NCBI GenBank assembly: GCA_000724175.1 | Contig: JPGV01000025.1 | Coordinates: forward strand, 1 to 64,000 | Length of the DNA stretch: 64,000 bases | From: [Candidatus Thermochlorobacteriaceae] bacterium GBChlB | Lineage (GTDB): Bacteria; Bacteroidota; Chlorobiia; Chlorobiales; Thermochlorobacteraceae | Direction of reading: 5' to 3' | Position numbers and translations under genes: made by a program | The notes under the pieces: generated by a model | What the model saw: the letters and a program-made list of their open reading frames with translations, nothing else | Database searches by the model: none | Told to the model about the DNA's origin: nothing | Shown here: in pieces, positions 1 through 8,812 of the stretch | How positions within the stretch are numbered: position 1 is the first letter of the stretch | Layout of the letters: each line of letters opens with the position of its first letter

Positions 1-92
1 CTATTGTTGTCAGCATTCCAGTTGTGTTGCTCTTTGTGGCACTCTCGCGCTATTTGGTGAGCGGGTTAACTTTGGGCAGCGTGAAAGAATAA
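1..92 (+). CDS. Carbohydrate ABC transporter permease, C-terminal end (partial)
   Basis: Only the last 29 codons are present; the gene enters from the left edge and stops with TAA at 90-92. The peptide has a final membrane segment (IPVVLLFVALSRYLVSG) followed by the short tail LTLGSVKE. This matches the usual end of MalG-type sugar ABC permeases, where a last helix is followed by 'F..GLT.GAVKG'. The family call rests on that tail alone. The rest of the transporter lies outside the window. Confidence 0.6.
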   Translation, partial: IVVSIPVVLLFVALSRYLVSGLTLGSVKE

Positions 93-174
93 AAATATAG
101 ATTGATTTGTATAATTCGTTCTGAATTAACAACTTAAATGTTAAGCATCGTTCATTTTTATCTGCCTATACCCT

Positions 175-558
175 GTGATAAACTTAAAGAAAATATTCCT
201 TTTCAGGTATCCGAGTTTAGCTAAAAAAGCTCATTTCAATGAAGAGCAGGGAATTTTGACAATTGAAATTTTATTTAAGAATCCGAGGTATTCTGTATGG
301 CTAAAACAAGAAAATAAAGGATGTATTGTTGGAATAAACTTTCTTCATAATCATTTTGATTTAGAAAGTGAAGAAGAAAATCTTGAAAATATGTTTTCTT
401 ATTTTGAAGAAATAGTAAATGACAAAATTGTTGCCATAGGAAACAAAAAAAATAATGAAAATTATATTATTGCAACTTTAGACAGAGATTTAGGAATATC
501 TAAGTATCTAAACATGCCAAACATTGAAATTTGCTCTTTTAATGAAAATATTAAGTAA
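175..558 (+). CDS. Hypothetical protein, AT-rich orphan
   Basis: A 127-residue soluble protein with no signal peptide or membrane segment. The start is a GTG at 175: the frame is open from 145 but has no ATG, and no Shine-Dalgarno site is visible, so the start is uncertain. I do not recognise the family with confidence. The central stretch (WLKQENKGCIVGINFLHNHF followed by an acidic helix and NDKIVAIG) resembles the general layout of small immunity-type proteins, with a WxxxN...HxHF strand and then an acidic helix; that is a weak inference. The gene is strikingly AT-rich beside the GC-balanced genes on both sides, which points to recent acquisition. It ends 4 bp before the likely start of the downstream ABC permease. 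Confidence 0.6.
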   Translation: MINLKKIFLFRYPSLAKKAHFNEEQGILTIEILFKNPRYSVWLKQENKGCIVGINFLHNHFDLESEEENLENMFSYFEEIVNDKIVAIGNKKNNENYIIATLDRDLGISKYLNMPNIEICSFNENIK

Positions 559-562
559 AAAA

Positions 563-1432
563 ATGAATCTCTTATCGCTTTTTCAAATCGAGCTGATTAA
601 AACGTCGCGCCGCGCTGCGTATTGGGTGGCAGCGGGCGTTTTTACGCTCTTTGCTGTTTTACTCCTAACGGTTATTCTTAGGGTGACGGACGGCGTCAAT
701 ATCAACAACCAGCGTGTTGGCTTGGAACTGCCGCAAAGCTGGTCGCAAATGCTCGGCATGTTCAAGCAGTTTAGCACGATTTACCTTCCCATCACCGTCA
801 TTATTCTCGCCGCCAGCGAATTTACCTTCAAGACCGCTCGGCAGAACGTCATTGATGGGCTGTCCAAAGAGGCCTTTTTTACCTCTAAGGTAATTCTCGT
901 GCTTTATTCTGCCCTAACGTATTTTTTTATCTTTTTTATCACCGTTTTGATTTTTGGATACATCGGCACAGAAAAAAAAGAAAATGCTGAAGCCCTGATT
1001 CGCGCCTCCGAGTGGCAACTCTTCGGAATGTATTTCATCGTCCTCGTCGGCTACGGCGCAATCGCGTTGTTCTTTGCATTTGTTACGCGGAGTTCTGGCT
1101 CTGGGCTTGCCTTTGCGCTGCTCTATACGCTCATCATTGAAAACTTACTTGGTCTTGCAATGGGCTTAAGTGATACACTAAAATCGTTTGTAAAGTATCT
1201 GCCAACAAAAGTGCTGGACGAACTGCTCAATCCGCTTCGTTACGATAACGACAAACTGACAACGCTGAAAGAAAACATTGAGAAAGCCAAAGAAGCAGGG
1301 CAGACGATTCCCGACCAAGTCATGCAGATGCTCCCCGCAAACGAGACGCCGCAGGCGCTGGTGCTTGCCTTGCTCTATATCGCAGCGTTGCTTGGCGCGA
1401 CCTATCTCATTTTCAAACGCCGCGATTTATGA
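563..1432 (+). CDS. ABC-2 type transporter permease
   Basis: A 289-residue integral membrane protein. It begins with the cytoplasmic stretch LLSLFQIELIKTSRRAAYW and has about six hydrophobic segments. It ends in a last helix followed by FKRRDL, the typical tail of ABC-2 permeases of the NatB/GldF/YhaP kind. I chose ATG 563 because upstream in-frame codons (from 524) fall inside the preceding AT-rich gene. A charged, proline-containing loop lies before the last helix (roughly residues 224-265). No ATPase gene lies beside it: the upstream neighbours are the orphan gene and a sugar permease. Its nucleotide-binding partner must therefore be elsewhere, or was separated by an insertion. The substrate cannot be inferred. 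Confidence 0.75.
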   Translation: MNLLSLFQIELIKTSRRAAYWVAAGVFTLFAVLLLTVILRVTDGVNINNQRVGLELPQSWSQMLGMFKQFSTIYLPITVIILAASEFTFKTARQNVIDGLSKEAFFTSKVILVLYSALTYFFIFFITVLIFGYIGTEKKENAEALIRASEWQLFGMYFIVLVGYGAIALFFAFVTRSSGSGLAFALLYTLIIENLLGLAMGLSDTLKSFVKYLPTKVLDELLNPLRYDNDKLTTLKENIEKAKEAGQTIPDQVMQMLPANETPQALVLALLYIAALLGATYLIFKRRDL

Positions 1433-1442
1433 CGATTCACCA

Positions 1443-2378
1443 ATGGAGAATACTTTTGGCGCATTTCTCATCGTGATGGGCTTTGGCGCGGCGTGGCAGT
1501 TTTTTCCGCAGTTGCCCGACCGCGTGGCAATTCGCGCTGCAATTGGCGCGATTGTTTTAAATGTGTTTCTTCCTGCGCTCTCGTTTCACGTGCTTTACAA
1601 TGCGCCGCTCAACGAAGAGCTGTGGATAGTGCCAACCGTGTCCGTCGTCGTCTGTCTCTCGACGCTTGCCGTTGCATGGGTGATATATGAAAGCTGGTTC
1701 AAGGCATCGCAAGGGAAATTCACGAAAGCGTCGTTCGGCGCAATGTTGCTTGGCGCAGCGTGGTGTAACGCGACATATTTGGGATTGCCGACGGTAACGC
1801 TGCTCTTGGGAGACGCCTATGCCCGCGTGCCGATTCTCTATGACTTGCTCGCTATTACGCCGTTGCTGCTGACGCTCGGCGCAAGCGTGGGCGCATACTA
1901 CGGCGAGACACATGAACAGAGTAATTTGGCGTCGGCAGCGCGGTCTATTTTAAAATTGCCGCCGCTTTGGGCTGCGGTCGCGGGGGTGTTGCTCAATGCG
2001 TTACATGTGCCACTGCCGCAAGTATTTTTAAATGCGTGTAAAATCGCAGGGAGCGCTGTGGCGCCCGTGATGATATTTTCCGTTGGATTAGCGCTACGCT
2101 TTTCAAGCCTAAATACGGTCGTTTGGATTGTTCCAGCAGTGGGGTTGAAATTACTCTTCGCGCCGACGGTCGCTTATTTTACCGCGCGACTATTGGGACT
2201 TTCAGGCGATGCCTTTGCGGCGACGCTTCTTGAAGCCGCTATGCCCACAATGGTCTTGACGATGGTCGTTGCCGATAAATACAAATTAGATTCAGAACTC
2301 TTGGCACAAACCATCGCGGTCTCGACCGTCTTGTCGTTCATCACGATCCCGTTTCTGTGGAACTTTTTGAAAAGTTGA
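1443..2378 (+). CDS. AEC family (auxin efflux carrier-like) transporter
   Basis: A 311-residue, highly hydrophobic protein with about ten membrane segments, the size and pattern of AEC/PIN-fold permeases (Mem_trans family). Typical family features are N-terminal 'NVFLPALSFHVL', the mid-protein segment with asparagine and glycine breaks ('WCNATYLGLPTV'), 'PVMIFSVGLALRF', and C-terminal 'EAAMPTMVLTMVVADKYKLD'. Bacterial members move small carboxylates such as malate or malonate; the substrate here is unknown. The frame is open upstream into the previous gene, but ATG 1443 begins the conserved protein and lies 10 bp after the preceding stop, suggesting co-transcription with the ABC permease. Confidence 0.8.
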   Translation: MENTFGAFLIVMGFGAAWQFFPQLPDRVAIRAAIGAIVLNVFLPALSFHVLYNAPLNEELWIVPTVSVVVCLSTLAVAWVIYESWFKASQGKFTKASFGAMLLGAAWCNATYLGLPTVTLLLGDAYARVPILYDLLAITPLLLTLGASVGAYYGETHEQSNLASAARSILKLPPLWAAVAGVLLNALHVPLPQVFLNACKIAGSAVAPVMIFSVGLALRFSSLNTVVWIVPAVGLKLLFAPTVAYFTARLLGLSGDAFAATLLEAAMPTMVLTMVVADKYKLDSELLAQTIAVSTVLSFITIPFLWNFLKS

Positions 2379-2415
2379 CAAAATGTATCTTTCAAAAAAA
2401 CATCACTGAAAAAGT

Positions 2416-2880
2416 ATGGCATTGTTGGAGGTCGGCGCAACAGCGCCCGGGTTTAAATCCATTGACCAGAACGGCGAGCCGATTTCGCTGACGGAGTTCA
2501 AGGGCAAAAAAGTCGTGCTGTATTTTTATCCGAAAGACGATACGCCGGGCTGCACCAAAGAAGCCTGCGCGTTCCGCGATAATTTTCCGAAGTTCAAAAA
2601 ACTGAATGTGGAAGTCTTAGGCGTGAGCGTCGATGACCAAAAAAAGCATCAAAAATTTGCAGAAAAGTTCGACCTGCCGTTTCGATTGGTTGTCGATGAC
2701 GAAAAGAAAATCGTGCAAGACTACGGCGTTTGGGGCGAAAAAAGCATGTATGGAAAAAAATACTTCGGCACGAACCGCGTAACGTATCTCATTGATGAAA
2801 CTGGGAAAATCGAGCATGTCTTTCCAAAGGTCAAGCCAGAGACACACGCGGAAGAAATTTTGGCATTGTTGAAAAAATAA
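2416..2880 (+). CDS. bcp: Thioredoxin-dependent peroxiredoxin (Bcp type)
   Basis: A 154-residue AhpC/TSA-fold protein of the normal length for bacterioferritin comigratory protein. The active-site block [20 protein letters not shown] places the peroxidatic cysteine at C46, with the threonine and proline of the PxxxTxxC signature before it. A resolving cysteine, C51, lies five residues later, the arrangement of atypical 2-Cys Bcp enzymes. It reduces hydrogen peroxide and organic hydroperoxides in the cytoplasm using thioredoxin. The C-terminal sequence [21 protein letters not shown] is also characteristic. It follows the AEC gene by 37 bp on the same strand, with no strong ribosome-binding site. 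Confidence 0.93.
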   Translation: MALLEVGATAPGFKSIDQNGEPISLTEFKGKKVVLYFYPKDDTPGCTKEACAFRDNFPKFKKLNVEVLGVSVDDQKKHQKFAEKFDLPFRLVVDDEKKIVQDYGVWGEKSMYGKKYFGTNRVTYLIDETGKIEHVFPKVKPETHAEEILALLKK

Positions 2881-2883
2881 ATC

Positions 2884-2940
2884 AGGCGCAACGCTGCCAT
2901 TTCATCATTGAGACCCGCTCGACCGAATGCGCGTTGCGCC
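2884..2940. repeat. Inverted repeat after bcp
   Basis: GGCGCAACGC at 2884-2893 is matched by its exact reverse complement GCGTTGCGCC at 2931-2940, with a 37-nt spacer. It sits directly after the bcp stop codon. No T-run follows either arm, so it is not a textbook intrinsic terminator. It could stabilise the 3' end of the bcp transcript or be a protein-binding site. Confidence 0.45.
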
Positions 2941-3026
2941 GACGTTGGAACGCAGCTGGACGGTCGTAAGCAGAGACAAAACCTTCGATCGTTACGGCGT
3001 GAAACGTTTTTGGTAAGCATCAAAGA

Positions 3027-3776
3027 ATGATTTTAGGAAAAAAACTCGTCGTTGTTCTGCCCGCCTACAACGCTGCCAAAACGTTAGAACAAACTTACAA
3101 CGAAATTCCATTCGACGTCGTCGACGATGTCGTTCTGGTGGACGATGCCAGCAAAGACGATACGGCAACGCTTGCCCAACGCATCGGCATTGCGCATGTC
3201 ATTCGGCACGAGAAAAACAAGGGCTACGGTGGCAATCAAAAAACCTGTTACGACAAAGCTCTGTCGCTCGGCGCGGACATTGTGGTGATGCTGCACCCTG
3301 ACTATCAATACACGCCGAAGTTGATTGCGCCAATGGCGGGCATCATTGCAAACGAGGTGTATCCGTGCGTATTGGGGTCGCGTATTTTGGGCGGCGGCGC
3401 GCGCAAGGGCGGAATGCCGCTCTACAAATACATTTCAAATCGAGCGCTCACCTTCGTGCAAAACGTGTTGATGGGACAAAAACTCTCGGAGTATCATACA
3501 GGCTATCGAGCGTTTTCAAAAGATGTGCTGCAGACGGTGAATTATCATGCGAACTCCGACGATTTTGTGTTTGACAACGAAATGCTGGCGCAAATTTGTT
3601 TCGCTGGATTTCAAATCGCCGAAGTTACTTGCCCGACGAAATACTTTCCGGAGGCGTCGTCCATCAATTTTCAGCGCAGCGTCAAATACGGCTTTGGTGT
3701 CTTGCGCGTCTCGCTCTCGTTTTTTCTGCAAAAACTCGGCGCAGGGAAATTTAAGCTGTTTGACCCAAAAACCTAA
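3027..3776 (+). CDS. Family 2 glycosyltransferase (dolichol/polyprenyl-phosphate mannosyltransferase-like)
   Basis: A 249-residue cytoplasmic GT-A enzyme without the C-terminal membrane helices of longer polyprenyl-phosphate transferases. It starts with VVVLPAYNAAKTLEQTYNEI and carries the nucleotide-binding VDDASKDDT and then ADIVVMLHPDYQYTP, where HPDYQ replaces the usual DxD-type metal site (DADxQ) of this family. GSRILGGGARKGGMPLYKY and YHTGYRAF are the acceptor-side blocks typical of DPM1-like proteins. It probably transfers a hexose from a nucleotide sugar to a lipid carrier or glycan. It stands alone, convergent with the TonB receptor gene, 37 bp away. Confidence 0.85.
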   Translation: MILGKKLVVVLPAYNAAKTLEQTYNEIPFDVVDDVVLVDDASKDDTATLAQRIGIAHVIRHEKNKGYGGNQKTCYDKALSLGADIVVMLHPDYQYTPKLIAPMAGIIANEVYPCVLGSRILGGGARKGGMPLYKYISNRALTFVQNVLMGQKLSEYHTGYRAFSKDVLQTVNYHANSDDFVFDNEMLAQICFAGFQIAEVTCPTKYFPEASSINFQRSVKYGFGVLRVSLSFFLQKLGAGKFKLFDPKT

Positions 3777-3780
3777 CGGC

Positions 3781-3809
3781 GGTGCTTAGCCCTGAAAACG
3801 GCAAGCACC
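3781..3809. terminator. Hairpin between convergent genes
   Basis: GGTGCTT and AAGCACC pair, extended by an inner GCC/GGC, around the loop CTGAAAAC, giving an interrupted 10-bp stem. It lies in the 36-bp gap between the convergent glycosyltransferase and TonB receptor genes. No U-run follows, so termination strength is uncertain. The position fits a shared bidirectional terminator. Confidence 0.5.
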
Positions 3810-3812
3810 CGT

Positions 3813-5888
3813 TCAGAGAATTTCATATCCAAGAGTGATATAAAAATTTCTGCCACGACCGGGCAAGTTGTTGATGCTAAAATGTTCGTGATAACGAGCA
3901 TCAAAAAGATTTTCAATTCCAAAGCGCGCACTCAGATGCGCAAAGGGTTGAACACCGAACCGCACATCAAAGACAATCCACGCCGGCGTAACATCTTCAA
4001 CTAAAATGGCCTGCGCGACTCGAGTTTGTTGGAGCGCAAACCGCGTTGCAAGTTCAAGTTGCCAAGCGTTCTGGCGCATGGTCGCTCGCACATTTCCCGA
4101 AAGCGGGGGCATAAACGGCAACGGCTCGCCAAGCTGAAGCGATTCGCCGAATTGATAAGCCAGCGTTGCCGCTGCATCGACCGTCTCCGAGATGGCAAGT
4201 TGAGCGCTGGTTTCAACGCCGGCAATCACAGCGCTGCCCATATTCTGATAGCGTCTGAACGCCTGAGAAAACTGCCGATTGTTCGGATTCGCGTTGATGA
4301 ATGTTAGTCCGGCAATGTAGTTGTCGAACTGCGTATAAAACAGTTTAGCTTTAAGGCTGCTGGCGCCGCTCCGATGTTCAAAAGCAAGTTCGGTTTGCCA
4401 ACTTCGCTCTGGCTCTAAGTTCGGATTGCCGATGTAGATGGAATTATCGAGCGGGTTATAGAGGTAAAACCCGTAGTTTTCAATGTAGGTGGGCGCCCGC
4501 GAAGCGCGCGCAACAGAGACGGAAATTTTTTCCTGCTCGCTCAGTTGCCAGCCGCCTTCGACAATCAGACTGGCGAGAAGATAATTCAAACGAAATGATG
4601 CTGACGAGACATAGCCTTGAAACTGTCGTTTGGAAAGTTCGTCGGCGGCGTCGCGCTGAAGCAAATCAAGCCGACCGTTTGCGCGCAGCGTCAGGCGTGG
4701 CGAAATAAAGCGAGTGTAATCGACACTGATGCCTGCGTTCCATGTGGTTAGGTCGCCGAGATTGACAAGATACATCGGCGCAACATCGGGAAAGATGCTT
4801 CGCATTTCCATATCGGCGAAGGCGTTGACATGATGCGCATCGAGCGTGACTTTAAACAAGTCGGCAGCGCCGAGAATGGTCGCGTTCAGCAGCAACCCGC
4901 TGGTGCGGTTATCGCCATACATCGGCATAAACATATCTGGCATAATCACGCGCTCTCGAATTTCGCGAACCGTCCGCGAATAATCGTCCATCCAGTGCAA
5001 GACTTGATTGGTATAAACTTTCACGCTCAGGAGCGGCAGCCAGTCGGCAAGCGCACGCGCTTCATAATCAAGGCTGAAAATATGGGCGTCGGTGCGCGTG
5101 GCGTCCATAATCAGCGCGGGATACCCGATGTTGCGCGCAAAGTCGCCAATGTATGAGGCTGAAAACTTGTGCGTGCCAAACGCTTTGACAAGATTAAACT
5201 TGACATTCTCTTTCGAGTAGCCGGAATTTAAAATCCGCTCGCCGAGTCCAGCATAAAAATCGCCGGAGCGCTTGACCGAAAACGACCCGCGCATTGCCCA
5301 GCCGACAAGCGAGTGCGGCGCAAGATTGACGTCACCGCGCGCCCGAAATAAGCCCGAGACCGCCTCATAGCCTGTCTCGAGTTTTCCGAAGAACGCACGC
5401 TCTAAATCAGGCTTGGTGGTTACAAAGTTCAACGAACCGCCGATGGTTTGAGCAAACGATAAATCTTTTGCGCCCGCAGCCACATCGAGTTTTTCAATGT
5501 TCTCAATTTCAAGATACGCTGTTACCGGGTCCATTCTATCTACGCACGCCGAGTGCATCTTCATGCCGTCAATCGTTACGGCGATTTGTCCGCCGCTCAT
5601 ACCGCGAATCATTGGTTCTTGTGCAAAGTTTGCTCGGCGCATCAGTTGCACGCTTTGCGAGAGCGAGAGGGCGTCGTCCGTCGAGTTCAGTGTCCGCATT
5701 CGCTCTTGAAACGAGACATCGCCATAGACGACAATTTCTTCGCTCAAAACAAGCGGCGCTGAAAGCGAATCGCGTGTCGATGCCATCTTCGCGCGTCGTT
5801 GCAGCGAATCGACGACTGCGCCGGACTGCGCAGCGGCGTCAAACATTGCCGCAAAAAAACAAACGGTGAGAATTACTTTTTTAACCAT
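3813..5888 (-). CDS. TonB-dependent receptor, OprC-like copper importer
   Basis: A 691-residue outer-membrane receptor: signal peptide (to about AAAQ, residue 21), plug domain (about 50-160) and a 22-strand-type barrel ending in the aromatic terminus FYITLGYEIL. The plug contains MKMHSACVDRMDP, giving C115-x3-M119, and the barrel contains H298-W-M300. CxxxM and HxM are the copper-ligand motifs described for Pseudomonas OprC (C143/M147 and H323/M325); the spacing between the two motifs here (about 180 residues) matches OprC closely. There is no carboxypeptidase-like N-terminal domain. It is the last gene of an operon with MbnP, MbnH and YtkA-like proteins, starting 16 bp after the YtkA-like gene. 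Copper uptake is a well-supported inference. Confidence 0.88.
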   Translation of the reverse strand: MVKKVILTVCFFAAMFDAAAQSGAVVDSLQRRAKMASTRDSLSAPLVLSEEIVVYGDVSFQERMRTLNSTDDALSLSQSVQLMRRANFAQEPMIRGMSGGQIAVTIDGMKMHSACVDRMDPVTAYLEIENIEKLDVAAGAKDLSFAQTIGGSLNFVTTKPDLERAFFGKLETGYEAVSGLFRARGDVNLAPHSLVGWAMRGSFSVKRSGDFYAGLGERILNSGYSKENVKFNLVKAFGTHKFSASYIGDFARNIGYPALIMDATRTDAHIFSLDYEARALADWLPLLSVKVYTNQVLHWMDDYSRTVREIRERVIMPDMFMPMYGDNRTSGLLLNATILGAADLFKVTLDAHHVNAFADMEMRSIFPDVAPMYLVNLGDLTTWNAGISVDYTRFISPRLTLRANGRLDLLQRDAADELSKRQFQGYVSSASFRLNYLLASLIVEGGWQLSEQEKISVSVARASRAPTYIENYGFYLYNPLDNSIYIGNPNLEPERSWQTELAFEHRSGASSLKAKLFYTQFDNYIAGLTFINANPNNRQFSQAFRRYQNMGSAVIAGVETSAQLAISETVDAAATLAYQFGESLQLGEPLPFMPPLSGNVRATMRQNAWQLELATRFALQQTRVAQAILVEDVTPAWIVFDVRFGVQPFAHLSARFGIENLFDARYHEHFSINNLPGRGRNFYITLGYEIL

Positions 5889-5903
5889 TGTGCGCCTCCG
5901 GGT

Positions 5904-6740
5904 TCATAAGATGAAAAAGAAAAACGTGCGCCCAATCTCGGAGCCACCTCTGGTGCACCAAACATCAATTCGCCAATCGCCTTTCATATTGAATCCGATG
6001 CGTCCTCTGTATGCGCCGTTCTGGGTATGACGCGGGTTTTCGTTGCCTTCCGAGCCATGCCCCATTGACGGCATTAAGGTCTCGAAGACGACGGTAAAAT
6101 CCGAAACGGGGAAATACTGAGCGACGAGGTTATCGCCGTCGCGTGTGAGCCGCTCTTGGTAGATAAACCAAAGAAAATCTTGCACACCAACCTGCGGATA
6201 TTGCGGCTCTGAAAAAAACAAGAAATATCGTTTGGAATCTGTGCCGCTCATTTCTGCGCAACGCCACGAAGAACCAACAGACCGAACAAAGCCGACGCTG
6301 TCGATGCGGTCGTGTCGTTTAAACCGAATGGAGAAATTCCAAAGGGCAGCGCGCGGCAGGAAAACAAAACTCCGAAGTTTGCCCTCAACGGCAGTTGCCG
6401 CAGTGGTCGGCGCAATAAACAGCGTGTCTGACGCAAGCGAGGCGTTGACGGTGAGTTCATCGGGCGTAATGCGCTCGCCAGTCGCTGCATCGCGTAACTC
6501 GATGTCCAAAGCAACTGTGCCTGTGCGTAATGAATCGGCGGCGATAATGCTGACCGCGACGCCGTTCCGTTGAGCATCATAGACCGGAATAGAAACGGGC
6601 TGTGGCTCTGCGTCCGCGCGTAAGGGATTGTTTCGATAGGTTTGGCAGCCTATCATGCTCATAAACAGCAGCGTGACAAAAAACTGTGCTGACCAGCGGC
6701 ACGTGTTATCGGCGACGGTGCGTTTGCAAAAACGATTCAT
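5904..6740 (-). CDS. YtkA-like/FixH-type periplasmic lipoprotein of the copper operon
   Basis: A 278-residue exported protein with a hydrophobic leader and a plausible lipobox (MSMIGC, C32). The body carries beta-rich sequence and, near the C-terminus, ETLMPSMGHGSEGNENP followed by AYRGRIGFNMKGDWRIDVW. That is the signature of the YtkA-like domain, where a 'PxMGHG' loop precedes the final 'GxW' strands. Methionine and histidine in that loop could bind copper. Its start overlaps the end of the MbnH-like gene by 35 bp, and the TonB receptor follows 15 bp later, so it is part of one transcript. The family is common beside copper trafficking genes; its exact job is unknown. Confidence 0.75.
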   Translation of the reverse strand: MNRFCKRTVADNTCRWSAQFFVTLLFMSMIGCQTYRNNPLRADAEPQPVSIPVYDAQRNGVAVSIIAADSLRTGTVALDIELRDAATGERITPDELTVNASLASDTLFIAPTTAATAVEGKLRSFVFLPRAALWNFSIRFKRHDRIDSVGFVRSVGSSWRCAEMSGTDSKRYFLFFSEPQYPQVGVQDFLWFIYQERLTRDGDNLVAQYFPVSDFTVVFETLMPSMGHGSEGNENPRHTQNGAYRGRIGFNMKGDWRIDVWCTRGGSEIGRTFFFFIL

Positions 6741-7755
6741 CAGTCAAGGAGTTAAGAAAATTAACAAGGTCTTGTTTTTCCTGTTCTGTCAGCCCAAGTG
6801 GTTTGATGAGCGGATGTTGGTTGGGCGATTTCAGCCCGCCGCGATTGTAATGATCAATCACATCGTGCAGGGTCGGGAGCGAGCCATCATGAAAATACGG
6901 CGCGGTAAGCCCAACATTGCGCAGCGTCGGTGTTTTGAATTTGCCCTTGTCGCTGTCAAGAAACGTCATGGAATATCGACCAAGGTCGAGGTAGGTGCGT
7001 TGGCTGCCGTTGTCATGAAAGGCATTTGTCGTGAAATTGAATCCGCCGTGGCATTGAGAACAGTTGGTTCGCTCGCTGAAAAAAAGGCGCATGCCGCGTT
7101 GCTCGGAGTCGTTGAGCGTGGCGGCGCCCCGTTGAAATCGGTCGTAGCGTGAGTCGCCTGAAATCAAGGTGCGTTCAAACGACGCAATCGCATCAAGAAT
7201 GTGCAGAAGCGTCGGCGGGCTTTGAAAGGCATCGTAAAACAATCGCCGATACGACTCGTCCGCGTTGAGCCAAGCGATAATCTCGGCGATATGTCCGTTC
7301 ATTTCATCTTCATTCTCGATGGCGGAAATAGCTTGTGCTTCAAGCGTTTGCGCGCCGCCCGACCAAAAGTAAAGCCCGTTATAGGCGACGTTCGTCAGCG
7401 AGGGCGCGTTGCGCAGTCCGGCTGCGCCTGAAACGCCGACAGATGTCTGAAGCGTATCGCTGAACGCGCGCTCAGGCAAATGGCAGGAGCTACAGGAAAT
7501 TTGACCGTTGCTTGAAAGCCGTCCTTCAAAAAATAAACGTCGGCCCAGCTCTACTTTCTTCACGCTGAGCGGATTGCTTGTCGGAATCGGCGGAGCGGGA
7601 AACCCTGGTGGCAACGATAAGAATAACGGCGCGTCTCGCTCCGGCGAAGGTTCATTCGGCAACTTGCATGCCGCAAGCGACAGCAGCACAAACCAGCTCA
7701 CGACCGCCTGCAGATAAGGCAAGCGGTCGTGATGGCACAGACTCTTGAACATCAT
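6706..7755 (-). CDS. Di-haem cytochrome c peroxidase family protein, MbnH-like
   Basis: A 349-residue MauG/CcpA-family protein with a lipoprotein-type leader (LSLAAC, C30). Two haem c sites are visible: CSSCH at C88-C91-H92 and CSQCH at C232-C235-H236. Family blocks are LRNAPSLTNVAYN, FWSGGAQTLEAQA and LRNVGLTAPYFHDGSLPTL. The gene overlaps the MbnP gene by 4 bp (ATGA), a translational coupling seen for mbnP-mbnH pairs, where the di-haem enzyme oxidises a tryptophan of MbnP to kynurenine for copper binding. The MbnH assignment depends on this pairing; by sequence alone it is a generic MauG-type peroxidase. It should act in the periplasm. Confidence 0.87.
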   Translation of the reverse strand: MMFKSLCHHDRLPYLQAVVSWFVLLSLAACKLPNEPSPERDAPLFLSLPPGFPAPPIPTSNPLSVKKVELGRRLFFEGRLSSNGQISCSSCHLPERAFSDTLQTSVGVSGAAGLRNAPSLTNVAYNGLYFWSGGAQTLEAQAISAIENEDEMNGHIAEIIAWLNADESYRRLFYDAFQSPPTLLHILDAIASFERTLISGDSRYDRFQRGAATLNDSEQRGMRLFFSERTNCSQCHGGFNFTTNAFHDNGSQRTYLDLGRYSMTFLDSDKGKFKTPTLRNVGLTAPYFHDGSLPTLHDVIDHYNRGGLKSPNQHPLIKPLGLTEQEKQDLVNFLNSLTDESFLQTHRRR

Positions 7756-8612
7756 GGTCTGAATCTGAATGCGTTGGCGGTGCGTTGGTTATCGCGGAAC
7801 TGCTCTCCGAGTCGACGGTCGTTCGGGAACAGCGCGGGATTTCGAATCACCATGCAGTTCGGCGCAGTCGCCAAATCAATGCCAGCGAAAAACCGCGCGT
7901 AGTCGACTTGAACCGAAATGACATTGGTTTCCCCAGCGCGAATTTCAAACGGCTGCGAGAGCGTGATGCTCGACGCAAAGTCTGTCGGTCCGCCGATGTG
8001 GTAGAAAAATCGAGTATTCGGCGCGCCAGTGCCAGCCGGCGAGTTGTCGTAGAAACCCTCGACGCGCGTGAAAATGTAACCGCTGTTCCACGACCACCAG
8101 TTGCTTGGTTCAGGTGAGCTTGTCCGTGCCAAGGAATGTGTCGGACGCAGTCGCGCTGCTTCCAGTGCATCGATTCGGTTGAGTTGGTCGTTGAGTCCAA
8201 CCGTAAAGCGAATGGCTTTGTATCGTCCCGTCAAGGCGGTTCCTAACGCGGCGTCTCGATTGCCAGCGTCGTGACGGAACAAAATAATTTTATCCGTGAC
8301 GTTCAAAATTGCCGTATCGCCCGCGCCTCTAACAAAACGCACAGACAGCGGCTCGTCGGTAAAGCGAACCTCTTCGTTGTTTTCGCGGATGAGCGCAATG
8401 TCGCTGATGTAAATCCGTGCTTGGTTGAAGCGAGCGTTGCGCCCGTTGAGTTGAACGACCACATTTGTATCGAGAGCTTGCGAACCGATGACAGGCTCAA
8501 GGCGCAGCGACACCCGCTCGCTGGTTGGCGCCGGGTCGGTCGCGTTTCGAGAACAGGCAGAAATAAAAACAGATAGGCAGATAAAAACCGCCAAATAAAC
8601 AGTGGATTTCAT
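7752..8612 (-). CDS. MbnP family copper-binding lipoprotein
   Basis: A 286-residue exported protein with a lipobox (FISAC, C20). Family blocks are RYKAIRFTVGLN, the tryptophan cluster NWWSWNSGYIFTRVEG (W172, W173, W175) and FFYHIGG (H205), ending in VISVQVDYARFF and a region with C253/M254. In characterised MbnP proteins a tryptophan in such a protein is converted to kynurenine by MbnH and forms part of the copper site. Which residue is modified here cannot be told from sequence. It is translationally coupled to the MbnH-like gene. No methanobactin precursor gene was found nearby, so the pair probably handles copper without methanobactin. Confidence 0.85.
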   Translation of the reverse strand: MKSTVYLAVFICLSVFISACSRNATDPAPTSERVSLRLEPVIGSQALDTNVVVQLNGRNARFNQARIYISDIALIRENNEEVRFTDEPLSVRFVRGAGDTAILNVTDKIILFRHDAGNRDAALGTALTGRYKAIRFTVGLNDQLNRIDALEAARLRPTHSLARTSSPEPSNWWSWNSGYIFTRVEGFYDNSPAGTGAPNTRFFYHIGGPTDFASSITLSQPFEIRAGETNVISVQVDYARFFAGIDLATAPNCMVIRNPALFPNDRRLGEQFRDNQRTANAFRFRP

Positions 8613-8812
8613 ATTGATGATTGAAATTAGCGTTGAAAAAAAGACAATTCATAAACAAAGCGACTTGCCTTTGAAACGGCTGGGACGCGCAGAAGAACGT
8701 GAACTCTCTACAACAACGTCCAGAGACGTGCTAATACTCAAAACGCCACGCGATTGGCGAGCAAAGACGAAAGCGTTTCAAAAGGAGGCGCCGAAAAATT
8801 GAGTATGGAGAC

